DNA from: Mantis religiosa
Taxonomy: Eukaryota; Arthropoda; Insecta; Mantodea; Mantidae
Reading direction: 5' to 3'
Assembly (NCBI GenBank): GCA_030765055.1
Contig: CM060947.1
Location: 54,573,891-54,637,890 of the forward strand
DNA: 64,000 nucleotides
Under the pieces are notes generated by a model. The model was not told where the DNA came from and ran no database searches. It worked only from the letters and a program-made list of their open reading frames with translations. Made by a program: the position numbers and the translations under genes. Below are positions 35,096-45,650 of this stretch, piece after piece (the first letter of the stretch is position 1; every line of letters begins with the position of its first letter).

Positions 35096-35534
35096 AAAAC
35101 TGAATTGTAGACTAGTGCATTAGGATCCAAATATTTAGCAATGACTAATGTGAATTCTAAAGTCAACTTCGTTGTGAAAATTGTTTAACTTATTTGTGGC
35201 TGCAAGATATGTTTCCTATTTTTGTTCATAGTTGATGTTATGAAGCATAAAATTTGGACTAGAAACCTCTATATAGCCTAAGAAATTGTGTTCTTTGCTA
35301 TATGTGTTTATTGTGGTGCCAGCAAAAATTTCAGTAAGAAGCACTACCACCAGGTCTTCAAGGATTCTTATAAAATTTAATTCTCATTTCTCTGCATGGA
35401 ATTTTGTATATTTACTACATTAAACATTTTATGCATTCTAAATTCTTGTCATCACAGAGATAATACTTTTCTGGACAAGAGAATGTTTTATAGGTTTTAA
35501 TTTCAGGAAGTTGGCAGCTATGTTATACATACTA

Positions 35535-36030
35535 TAATTGATAAGATAAGATGCTTTATTGTCACATACGCTTACAAATAGTGAGTTAAAACTCAGTAAA
35601 CAGGTGACTCGTCAACAGTAGAAAATTTAAAATAATAATTACACAAAATAACAATAACACTAATAATATAAATACTAATAATATAAATACTAATAATACA
35701 AATAATATAATTACTAATAATATCAATACAACTATATACAAATATTGTTATAATTATGACATGCCCTTGGAATAATATTGTCGGAATATTAGAATTACAA
35801 AATGACAAATAATTTCATTATAATTCAATTTTATCATCCATATATTCAATAATCGAGTAGTAGGCTTTGTCCATTAGTAGGTTATTTATTGCTTTATTAA
35901 AGCATTTGAGGTTTTTCATTTCACGGATTCTTACAGGTAATTTATTATATATTTTTATTCCTGCATATTGTGGACTTTTTTCAGTTAAGTGCTCAGTTAA
36001 GTGTAATGTGATAAACATAGCTGAATGATC
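35535..36030 (-). mobile_element. LINE ORF2 C-terminus and 3' end, fragment 1
   Basis: The minus-strand ORF 36018-35818 reads SPQYAGIKIYNKLPVRIREM then FNKAINNLLMDKAYYSIIEY, the standard extreme C-terminus of CR1/jockey-like LINE ORF2. A (TAA/TAATA)-rich tract follows at 35650-35740, and TTTATTGTCAC at ~35550 marks the probable 3' end. Confidence 0.75.
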
Positions 36031-36299
36031 GTATTAGACCAAATTTTATAGACTGTTATATTACATAATTGAACATGTGGATATTTCTTGGAATGAATTC
36101 ATGGAGTATATAATCATTCCAAAGTACAGTTCTCACTCCAATATCAGGGATAAAGAATCTGTATGCATATACCATTTTAAATTCCATGGCAACTAAATTT
36201 TGGTTTAAATTTCAAATTGAATGGATATTCTGCAGAACAATGCAGAAGTCTTTTAAAATGTGCTCTTTGAGGTGAGCATTTCAGTTGTCTGTAAATACT

Positions 36300-36865
36300 C
36301 ATATTTATTTATTTGTCAATAGACTGCAAAGCACTTTCTGACATTGTCAATTACAATCTAAAAGTTTACAATTATAGGATATAGAGCAAAATATAAACAG
36401 TATAAAAACATATTTACAGATCATCAACTTTGTACAAACATTTATCCATTAAAAAGTATTTTAATTTATTTTGAAATTGCTTCATACCATTTAATGCTTT
36501 AATTGATGATGGCAGTCTATTAAATAAAATCTGTCCCATTATAAAAACATCTCTATCAGATCATTTAGAAGTACAGTCTCTAAAATACTCATTGTTGCAT
36601 CTGGTATTATAATTGTGTACATCAGCAGTCTTCAAATGTACCTTACTAACAACAAAAAGAATTGCTTTATATACATATAGTGAGTACAGTGTGAACATTT
36701 TGTTTTGTTTGAAAATATCTACACAAGAATCAGTATTTTTTAAGTTAAAAATTATCCTAATACACCTTTTCTGTAGAATGAATACTCTGTCCAGATGTAC
36801 CCTTGGACAACTTCCTCATATTTCAATTCCATATGATAGGTATGGGAAGATAACACCATAATAAA
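36300..36865 (-). mobile_element. LINE ORF2 C-terminus, fragment 2
   Basis: The minus strand reads YGIEI.GSCPRVHLDRVFIL, then QKRCIRIIFNLKNTDSC (~36830-36720), NYNTRCNNEYF (~36615), and GQILFNRLPSSIKALNGMKQF with NKLKYFLMDKCLYKV (~36540-36430). This is the region after the reverse transcriptase in the same LINE type as fragment 1, but a separate copy. Confidence 0.8.
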
Positions 36866-36869
36866 TATT

Positions 36870-37910
36870 TTTTAGTAGTTTGGTATCACCGATTGGCTTA
36901 AAATGGCTAATTAGAAATATTGATTTAATAATTTTTTTACATAGATAATCAATGTGACTACACCAGTCAATTTATTGTAAAATATTATATACCATCCGTC
37001 CAGTCATCATTCATTGTATGTTTTTTCCATTTACATAATTTTCATTAGACTTTTCTTTGTTATAATAATACTTTATTATGAGAACTATATGAATCAAAAT
37101 GTTCTTGCCTAAAGCCACAATAAGTGTTTAACTAATTCTTTGTATATTATGTTGATTGTTTAAGTTTTAAGATGGTGCTATAATCATCAAATAAACCATT
37201 ATTTATCTGGAAGATAAATCCACTCCTGCCCACTATGTATACTACAAGAGTGTATGTATGTATGGGCTCAGATCTAGGGCTAGATTTGGTTTTGGGTTTA
37301 ATTTGGAAAAAAAAATGCTTTTTGTGTAACTGGAAGTACCTTTAAAGCTGTTCTGTCATTGCCTGATGGATTCAGGTGTTCTAGATGTTACATCTACAAC
37401 TGCAGTGGACATATATAGTGGTATGATCAAAGCAAGTTGGAGAAAATATCACTGCATCTAATGATTAGCTGTCATTGCTGCTACTATGAGCACCCTCTGT
37501 TGATTTACCCAAGTTGGGTGGATAGAGGGGCCTGGCCTTTCCTATGCTGTTTGCCCTCTTCTAATTGCCTTAGTTTATTTTCTCGCATTGACATTTTCTG
37601 CTTAGTTGATTGGATATCAGTTGCTCTCTGGTTTCAGAGTATTCCTTCCTATTGAAATTATTGGGGGTTTATAAATGTTCATAGATTCTCACTGTAGCTG
37701 GATATGGTAGTTTATTATTCATGAATGGATGCTTATATTGTGGAATTTAATGTGTTTGCTCTCTACTTCAGTGGTGTATGTGGTAACCGACTTTTCTATG
37801 TGCCCCAGGCAATAGCTTCTTTTGTGCTCAATAAGCCTTATTATTAATACTTTACTGTATTATTATAATATCCATGGGTATTTCCTGTAGTGCAATACCT
37901 CAATACATTA
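36870..37910. other. Intergenic, no gene seen
   Basis: AT-rich with scattered short ORFs. Nothing recognised. Confidence 0.4.
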
Positions 37911-37915
37911 CAAAG

Positions 37916-37939
37916 CCCCCCCCCCCCCCCCCCCCCCCC
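37916..37939. repeat. C24 homopolymer
   Basis: A pure C run abutting the family G repeat. In the repeat's own (minus) sense it is a G run at its downstream side. Confidence 0.95.
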
Positions 37940-38222
37940 GCCTTTCAGGTGGAAGTGGATACACCACTTACGTGCATCAACCCCGCAGGGAAAGGGAACA
38001 CTACCAAACATTCTCGGTAGGGCCACTGGTTTTCTAGCTCATCATGCTCTGCACGCTAGCTAGTGCCTGGGATTCTTTTACGCATCCATCAATCCCATCT
38101 GAGGAGCCAGGCCAGCCAACATACCCAATACCCATGGGTGTCTGGAGCCACTGCCCCATCAAGTCCAACCCAATCCGAACAACTACCTTTTGGAAGGGGC
38201 TCGAATGTTCGGCCCAACCTAT
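37940..38222 (-). repeat. Family G repeat, partial inverted copy
   Basis: The reverse complement aligns with 12570-12870: AGTTGTTCGGATTGGGTT, then CCCTGCGGGGTTGA and GTGTATCCACTTCCA. GC-rich and non-coding. Confidence 0.75.
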
Positions 38223-38334
38223 TTTTTAGTCAAAGTATAAACTTGAAAGAAGCGTAGGGACAGTGAAGCACAAATTAGTACAAAAGTGAATCGAGAATAT
38301 ATTGACACATTGCTTCACTCACACTGTTTATTCA

Positions 38335-38374
38335 CAGGACATGTTTCAAGAGCTCTTGCTCCTATCCTCAGCTG
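38335..38374 (-). ncRNA. Hammerhead ribozyme motif, PLE family 1, left arm
   Basis: Mirror copy of the motif at 38656-38695, with CTGAGGA, a GGAGC-AAGA-GCTCT hairpin, GAAAC and the GTC cleavage triplet. Confidence 0.55.
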
Positions 38375-38655
38375 ATACTCGGTTAGTGTAAGTTGTAGTG
38401 GTTTCTTCTTTCTCCGTATTGTCAATAGATGGCGTGATGTACTTGTCAAAGATGTCTGGTGGTGGAGTTTCAAAATTCATGACTCTATGACGATTTTTGT
38501 TTTTTCCGTATGGGAAAAAATCTTCATTAACAAAAATCGTCATAGAGTCATGAATTTTGAAACTCCACCACCGGACATCTTTGACAAGTACATTATGCCA
38601 TCTATTGACAATACGGAGAAAGAAGAAACCACTACAACTTACACTAATCGAGTAT

Positions 38656-38695
38656 CAGCTGAGGATAGGAGCAAGAGCTCTTGAAACATGTCCTG
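38656..38695 (+). ncRNA. Hammerhead ribozyme motif, PLE family 1, right arm
   Basis: The core CUGANGA box is CTGAGGA (38659-38665). Stem II is AGGAGC/GCTCTT with an AAGA loop and one unpaired T. GAAA is at 38683-38686, followed by C-AT-GTC, a minimal stem III with cleavage after C38692. Short stem I: CAG/CTG. The layout matches the minimal type I hammerheads known from Penelope-like elements. Activity not shown. Confidence 0.6.
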
Positions 38696-38759
38696 TGAAT
38701 AAACAGTGTGAGTGAAGCAATGTGTCAATATATTCTCAATTCACTTTTGTACCTATTTT

Positions 38760-39470
38760 TTAGTATCGGCAGAAGTACCACTAGTGCTACTGTGTAGGCT
38801 GCAAAAACAAAGAATAGTGTACACACTGGTTGGCGACAGAGGCCCCTGAGAATCTTTGACTGAATATAATAAATTGCTTAATTTTCTGCTTAGGTTTAAA
38901 AAACATGACATGTGGTGCTGTAATGTCTTCAGTCAGTGGCCTTCAGCAAAACATGGCATAACAGAAGATACTTCCAGTTATACTTGCAATTCCGGCCATA
39001 AAAGCCTGTATTCTCTCAAGTTTATTACATGTTCCATTTATATACTGCTTTTAATATCTAAAGTCATATCAGCAGTTTTGACTTTGGAAATGCAATATTA
39101 TATATTCATCCATTTATAACTGTGTATCGTTAAGTTTGTTTATACTGGATTGGTTTTTCTTATTAAAGTTAAATTAATATACACATTTACTAGTCGGTCA
39201 TACTATGAGTGCATTCGGTGGGAAGAGGAACTAAACAGTTACAGAGCAAGTGGGCAAGGCATCAAAATGCATACAGCTAAAGAAAATATTTACAGTTACA
39301 AAATGCATTTATTGTGAAAGTAAAGCACGCAAATGTACATTTTTATTATAAATTGTACACTGCCACAATCGCTTTACCCTCATTCCTCTCATATTGCAGG
39401 CCTTGACAACATTATGCTTTGTGAGCAAAACAGTGGTGTCCACCTCCAAATGGATTTATAATGTAGACTC
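38760..39470. other. Intergenic, no gene seen
   Basis: No recognised feature apart from short spurious ORFs. Confidence 0.4.
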
Positions 39471-39474
39471 TCAT

Positions 39475-39592
39475 CATATTAGATAGGTTGGGAAATAATC
39501 CTGGCAAAAGTAAATCCATCCTTCAGCTGGGAATTGAATACAGGTCCTCTAGATTTGGAAGGTAGCATGCTAACTACCAGATCACAAAAGCA
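39475..39592 (-). repeat. tRNA-derived SINE-like fragment, family E
   Basis: The minus strand has an A box-like GATCTGGTAGTTAGC and, about 30 bp later, a B box-like GTATTCAATTCCC, i.e. a tRNA-type pol III promoter. A short unrelated body follows. Only copy seen here. Confidence 0.55.
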
Positions 39593-39879
39593 GTTATGAG
39601 GTGTTCATTTTTGAGAAAATAAAAAATAATGACAATTATACCATGCAAAGGGAAAGTAAAGATAGAAAAGCTAATTGATCACATTTTTTTATACACATTA
39701 TTTAGGTTTTCGAAATAGCAGAATTATGACAGCATGCATACATACATTCAATGTAGCAGTAATAATAAAAGGATTCATTTCACCTGTTGCAATAACATTA
39801 CAACAGCATGGTTACTGCAAACTCCACGTCCCTCATTTATTGACACCCAAGATAACCAGGCAGAATGACTGCTTATAAA

Positions 39880-40345
39880 ACTATTTCTGCTGTTGAGTTT
39901 TCTCCTATGATGGTTGTTACATTGGCTGTATAGATGTTAAACAGCATAGGGCTTAAAGGATCACCTTGTAGGACTCTGTATGATTTTATCTGAGATATCA
40001 ACATTGTTGATTATCAGATGAGGTTTTGTTATAGGCAGGATTCAATTGTTCTCACTATCTTCCTCCTTGGTCATTTGTTTCAGTTTTCCAATCAGTTTTT
40101 CTCTGTTCACTGAGTCAAAGGCTTTCTTGAAGTCAACGAATACTGCAAAATATTTTCCTCCTGGGTGTCTCAGTGTCTTCTATTTGGTCCAGTAAATATT
40201 TCACCGCTTGTAGGGTGCTCTTTCCCTTCATAAAGCCAAACTGGCAATCTGGAATTCTTTCTCCAACTATTGCCAGTAACTGTTATTTTATCCTTGTTTG
40301 TTAATGCTCCACTTGAGCACACCTTTCTTGTTAATAAAAACAAAA
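39880..40345 (-). mobile_element. LINE reverse-transcriptase fragment (palm domain)
   Basis: The minus strand, with frameshifts, reads FGFMKGKSTLQAVKYLL and then AVFVDFKKAFDSVNREKLIG (~40140-40080), then QGDPLSPMLFNIYTANVTTI (~39965-39910). These are LINE-type reverse-transcriptase blocks: the first catalytic Asp in VDFKKAFD and the GDPLSPxLFN motif. The FADD region is absent. Dead fragment. Confidence 0.85.
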
Positions 40346-40349
40346 TAAG

Positions 40350-41060
40350 TTGGTACTGGAACTTGAACTGGGCTCCCTTCATACTCATGAAGCAGTGCTT
40401 CATGGATTAATAACTGCAACATAATTTTATTTAAACAAAATTACACAAGCATGCCCAGACCAGTTGGTACAAATTAGCCTATTCTTGGGCTTGTTGCGTG
40501 GGGAAAAACCTAAGAATTTTAGGCCATGTAAACCTCTTAAAAACAAGAATTAGTAACATTTTATTTTTAATACATTATCCAGATGTTAACGTAGAATAGT
40601 ACCACCCACTTGTTTCCTTCCATTTTATCAGTATTAAGTATAGAGTTTACCAACACATGTATGAATGATTAGGGATTGAAACATGACTTATTTATAGAAA
40701 AATAACCCAAGAGTATTCATTAAAACATTGGAGCGGTTCCCCTCCTTGTGGGTTGGATTTATATCACACAATATGGTGACATATCTGAAGTTGGATTCGC
40801 CCCTTTGTGAGGCCTACGCCCCACACGCACGAAAGTTTCGTGCTCCCTCGGTGTGGCGACGCATGTAGAAGCCAAACCTTACCTTGATGTAGAAGCGATG
40901 AACCTTTCATCTAAAAACCGTGAAGATGAAGTTCTCGAAGATTTCTATAAATCTTCTCTCTGGCAGCTGCGGCGAGCGATGAGATGTGAAACTTCTTAGA
41001 CGTGGTATCGATACAAAAGGGATTTCACTTTTGGGCAACTGTGGATTAAAATAATTTACA
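40350..41060. other. Intergenic, includes GC-rich patch 40740-41040
   Basis: The first part is featureless. The patch at 40740-41040 is clearly richer in GC than its surroundings and lacks a long ORF. It is probably a retroposon end, family not recognised. Confidence 0.35.
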
Positions 41061-41063
41061 CCT

Positions 41064-41160
41064 TTTTTGAGTTTGATTTATGAGTCACAATGTTTACACT
41101 CAAACTTCACTTACTTTAGTTTGAGTGTAAACATTGTGACTCATAAATCAAACTCAAAAA
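41064..41160. repeat. Perfect 42-bp inverted repeat with 13-bp centre
   Basis: Arms 41064-41105 and 41119-41160 are exact inverted copies. Each arm read outwards contains GTAAACATTGTGACTCAT. The GACTCAT motif and the adjacent AAGTnAGTGAAG resemble the PLE 3' end at 48998-49145, so this may be another head-to-head PLE terminus. Confidence 0.8.
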
Positions 41161-41960
41161 TGAAGAATACTTCACTGTTAATAATGCTTCTGCTTTTAAT
41201 ATTTATAATTTACATTGTTTCAATTTACTTGGAATTATATTTCTTGACATTTTCTTCCCTACATGCGACTTTTTCCACTGATGTATATAGCTCTTTACTA
41301 TACATTAATTTTCTCCTTTTATTTATAAATGATGCAACTGTTTTTTACTTAAATTATTTATCGTAGTGTTGCATCTTCAATGTGTATTTTAAACGTTTAC
41401 TAAACATTCATAAATGATGAACTCCAATAACTTCTTGTAGTTACAAGAAGTTTTTTTTACCAAAAACACGTCTACCCTCTTCGAGAGTTAAAGCCAGAAG
41501 AAAAAAATTTAAGAATAAAATCATTGGTTCTTTTGTCTGTTTTTTGTTGCTAAGCCACCGCAATACTTAATTCTGATTGGTCCTACGTCACAATTTGGGA
41601 TTTCAATAAACCTAAGCATTTGTTGCATCATCTATATGGCCTGCTTGGTTATTAACTTAGTTGAATTACAGATGGCCATGTTTACCTATATGTCCGTGTA
41701 TGCAATATCATCTTCAACATTAACCAATTTAAATTTGTAACTCCAGTTATTAAAACAATAATTGAATTTATAAATTTACTTCGTAAAAATAAACAAGTAA
41801 TTTCAGGTGTAAATATATTTTATAAAATGAGCTGAAGCATAAGAATTGAGAATGAAGCAAAATCTTTGTTTTGTATAATAAATAGTCTGATTAAAGCATC
41901 TGATTGCTGCGGATTAGGGACATTACATTCATAACTAAAAATTCCACCTAAGTCGCATTA
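41161..41960. other. Intergenic, no gene seen
   Basis: AT-rich. The ORF at 41067-41366 is hydrophobic by AT bias and shows no conserved feature. Confidence 0.4.
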
Positions 41961-41964
41961 GAGC

Positions 41965-42055
41965 CAATGATGTGAACAATTGTTCGCGAAACATGTCCTC
42001 AATATAGGTACGTAAGTGAAGCTGATGTGTAATAAATACGACTCATCTATAATTT
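41965..42055 (+). mobile_element. PLE 3' end, family 2, with degraded hammerhead motif
   Basis: GATG, then a GAACAATTGTTC hairpin, then GCGAAACATGTCCTC. This resembles the stem II-GAAA-C-AT-GTC part of PLE hammerheads, but the CUGANGA box has changed (ATGATGT). It is followed by GTGAAGC.GATGTGTAA and ATACGACTCATCT, the same 3' end as at 48998-49145. Confidence 0.6.
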
Positions 42056-42059
42056 AATA

Positions 42060-42585
42060 AAGAATTCCAGTTTTGAAGGAAGGAATTGTAGTTAAAGTGC
42101 ATAAAATGCAGACCAGTTTATTTTCATATATTTGTTGATTTAGTGCAGGTTAAAATACTAATCATATATAATACCATCTTACTCATATTCAGAATTTATC
42201 TACCTAATTACTGAAGCCACATGACCTCAAACTTAGGCTTCTTTATCTCTTAGAAATCAACCAAAATATATTTTACATTGCTTATATTTCTGTCTTATTC
42301 TATTATTTAGATTTTACTGCTCCATTGCTGAAGTCTCATGCTGTATTTATTCTAATCTTCCTCAATAATTTATCCTTAACTTTATCCAGGTATTTTTGCA
42401 TTACATTTTGTGTGTTTACTCCGTTAATTTTCTAAAATCTCTCATTAAAACTTCTCTATCAAATTTGTTTCATTTCTTGTCTGCACAACTTAGTTTTAAC
42501 TCAAACTGCATTTCAAATAGTTGAAACATTTAAAAGAAGTCTGTTACATTCACATGACTTTCTTTAGTTACTGGTTTACTTTTAT
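42060..42585. other. Intergenic, no gene seen
   Basis: AT-rich, without recognised features. Confidence 0.4.
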
Positions 42586-42589
42586 ACAT

Positions 42590-43520
42590 TTTCTACAAAT
42601 TATTCCTGAACAACGGTTTATTTGTTTGTTTATTTCATATTAAAATAAACATTACACATTTTGTTGTAGATATAAAAGGATACAGCGAACTGAAATGATA
42701 GTCAAAAACAGATCTCTATATTACTGTCCCTGAAATTCCATACTGAAAAATTCAGACCATAATGAATTATCCCCTAATTTAGTTTATTTATACAGTTAAT
42801 TGCTAAGTACAAAAGTACAATCATGTAGGACACCTTAAAATGAAACAGAAAAGTTATTTACAGGATTAACAAAATTAAGAAACCTGAAACAATGTATGAA
42901 TCTATAAGAATCAGGGATATACAATTTAATAAGCAAGGCAATTTACAATAATTTGCTAAAAGGTCTTGAATTGAGTAAAAGTAGTAGCTAATTAAATGTG
43001 CCTTCAGGATTAGTTTGAAACCTTTTTTGATGTGTTTTCTTTAGAAACTTTTAAGGTGGTTATATATACACATATACTTATATCAGAGTACAAAATGCTC
43101 TTTTGGTACGGAGAGGTGTTATGTGGATGAAAATGTTAATTTAACATTACACTTGAATATAAGTATTAGAAACAATCAAGTATTAATAATACCTAAGTTG
43201 GACAAAGGCTGACAATGAGACACAATTCCTTAGTCCTTGAAATATGTTTAGGTACAGTTTTTCATATAGTGATGTTTAGCATTTCTAATCATCTCATCTT
43301 TATGACTTATGTAGGTTAAAGTTCTACCTTGTATTATATTAATGCAGTGAGTCATTCTTTATAAAGTATATAACTGCAAGTGAAAGCAAGGATGCTTAGT
43401 TTTTCAGTAGGAGAATACTTAATGTTCTTTGACTTCACTTATCATGGCTTGAACTATTTTCTTTTGTATGAATAAAGCACAGTCTTACTGTCCAGAATAT
43501 TATTGCATTATCTTAGTAAA
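42590..43520 (-). mobile_element. LINE ORF2 C-terminus and 3' end, fragment 3
   Basis: The minus strand, in shifting frames, gives KSKNIKYSPTEKLSILAFTC and SYILYKE (~43440-43360), the 'FKxLxILxLxCLYIxE' block of LINE ORF2. It ends with FKLILKAHLISYYFYSIQDL (~43010-42960), the usual C-terminal 'LLxxAFYSIxEF'. TTTATTTGTTTGTTTATTT near 42617 marks the probable 3' end. Confidence 0.65.
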
Positions 43521-43524
43521 AAAT

Positions 43525-45165
43525 GGATATATGTAAAATAAATGACTGATATGGCTAAATGCCCGTTACCTAAAGTTATTTGAAATAAATTCTCTGCTTT
43601 AAAGAGTGTGCTTTAAATCTGTGCAGTGTTTTTGTCTTTTATGATTTACCAGTTGTGCATTACTGTGCAAAATTCATTCACATGAAGAAAACATTATAGT
43701 CTGCTCCCAGAATATTTAAAATATATATTTTATTGGCTGTGAAAATATATGGTATTTTAATCAAAATTATTAAAGAATTGGGTTTGGGGTAGGAGGATTT
43801 TCTTGAATATCTTCGGAGCATACTAAACATAAATACCAAGTTTGTGATTTATCAAAGTTTCATGCCTTGAATTATGCTATTCACACATATGTGCACCTAT
43901 TTATAAAACAGCTTTTTGTGTAAGTATGTGTGTGTATGTTCAGGAACTACCAAATTGTGTACTTCTTAATGCCAGAATTCTTTTGTTACTTGTGCTGCTC
44001 TTTCTTTAATTCCTACATTGGGTTTTATATCCCTTTCACAGGCACCACAATTAAAGCATGGAATAGCCATGATTTTAAAGTGAAACAAAATAAATTTGCT
44101 ATCTTTTCAAAGCCAAATGAATGAGTTCAAATGCTAGCAACAGCTACCAAATTTGCCTGTGGTAAAGAACGTGGGGGCCAAAGTAAAAGTAAACAGTGTC
44201 ATGGCATGCATGGATGCTCATAGGATTACATTAGATTGCAGACGCATAAATTAGCTTCTTTAAAACAATACACTACTGCTTTATAGAAAAAAAGTATTAC
44301 TTTTACTAAAAATATTGCTTTAAATGATTCTGTTTAACTGTTAAATGTTAGTACACACAAAATTAGAAGAGAAAGCCATTAAAACTATCTGAAAGCTTAA
44401 CAAAACACCTGGTATTAAATATCCTACACCAGGCTGTAGGATGTAGTTCATGTAGTTAATGAATTTTTGGTTGGAATAGAGTTTGTAGTAGAGAAAGTAA
44501 AAATGGAGGCATGTATGATTTTATTAATTTTAAGTATTTTTACCAATAATTACCATTGTATTTGACAGACAAGCCCAACATGCAGCTCTGTGCATATATT
44601 GTGCACAGTTCAGCAGAAGGGACTCTAATTTAATTCAAAAAACACCTTGCACCTTGGAACTGTGTCATTGGAATTGTCTCCACATTACTCTGATATAGCA
44701 GACTAGTGCATTTGTAGAATGGGGCCATACATTACAAATGGAGAGGCCAATTTCTTTGTTCTTTGATACAGCGTTTCTCCTTCTAAAAGAACAGAGGAAT
44801 GTTTTAGTTCCTCAGAAAATGTACTACCATAATTAGTCTAGTCGATTACCTACTATGTAATGCATGGCAGGGTATTTTGAGTGTGTTGTGATGCAACATC
44901 AGAAATAATTTCATGTGAAATAAATTAGAAGTGAGTGCTTGGTGCCCTACAGCTGTTTATTTTAAAAGTGTGTTTAGAAACTCTTAAGGTAAACAAAACA
45001 AATCATATCTGCAGAAACTAATGTATTGTCTCAGTGGGGCCAGGATATCTGACTGTCATTCTTAATGCCATGGGATGGCCCTTTGATCATAGGTTTGCCT
45101 ATATTTATTAAAAGGTTCAAGTCCAAGACACTTTACTTTCATCTTTAAAATAAATTATACAAAAT
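43525..45165. other. Intergenic, no gene seen
   Basis: AT-rich with short ORFs. Nothing supported. Confidence 0.4.
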
Positions 45166-45170
45166 AGAAT

Positions 45171-45315
45171 ATGCATATATTAATTTATAAATGTAAGAAG
45201 CTAGAAACAATGATGTCTTAAGATGTATTTACTTAAGATGAGTTGGTACTAGTATTTAATTAGTGATTTTAGGTTACTCATCTCATCTTAAGTAAATACA
45301 TGCATATATTAATTT
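45171..45315. repeat. Small foldback insertion flanked by 16-bp direct repeats
   Basis: An identical 16-bp sequence (atgcatatattaattt) lies at 45171-45186 and 45300-45315. Between them, ATGTATTTACTTAAGATGAG (45224-45243) is inverted near 45281-45302. Small insertion with apparent target-site duplication. Confidence 0.6.
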
Positions 45316-45650
45316 TCTTACATTGGATGATATACCTTACAGTAAATATAAAAACCTAAACTATTAAACATTAAAACAATCAAAGTACTTACCAAAACTG
45401 ATATTATTATAAGGATAGCGTAAACAAATAGAAACTCATTACTAAAATGTTCCTGAATTGTTCAACAAAGATGATGTGTTGATTGATTAAAAGCACCTAT
45501 CTTATTACACAAGGAGTTAAATCCATTTATGTTCTGTGTTTATATAGTTTAAAGTAAAAAATTTCCATGCTCATCACTATGAGTCTGGGTCCATGGACAG
45601 TTTTTGCATGAATTATGCAGTTGGTGGAGCAAGGTGCCTCAAAATATGTA

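Larger units (their letters stand above)
38278..38752. mobile_element. Head-to-head pair of Penelope-like element 3' ends (223-bp arms)
   Basis: Arms at 38278-38500 and 38530-38752 are near-perfect inverted copies around a 29-bp centre. Each arm read outwards encodes NRHRVMNFETPPPDIFDKY then IDNTEKEETTTTYTNR, then a stop and a short 3' UTR. WxxIFIxKxxxxxMNFE is the same C-terminal segment seen in the GIY-YIG-bearing Penelope-like remnant at 55590-55700. Both arms contain a hammerhead core (see 38656). Confidence 0.82.

Noticed and set aside
41067..41366. 99-residue hydrophobic ORF, possible membrane protein
   Set aside because: It starts inside a perfect inverted repeat, and its Leu/Ile/Tyr richness comes from T-rich DNA.
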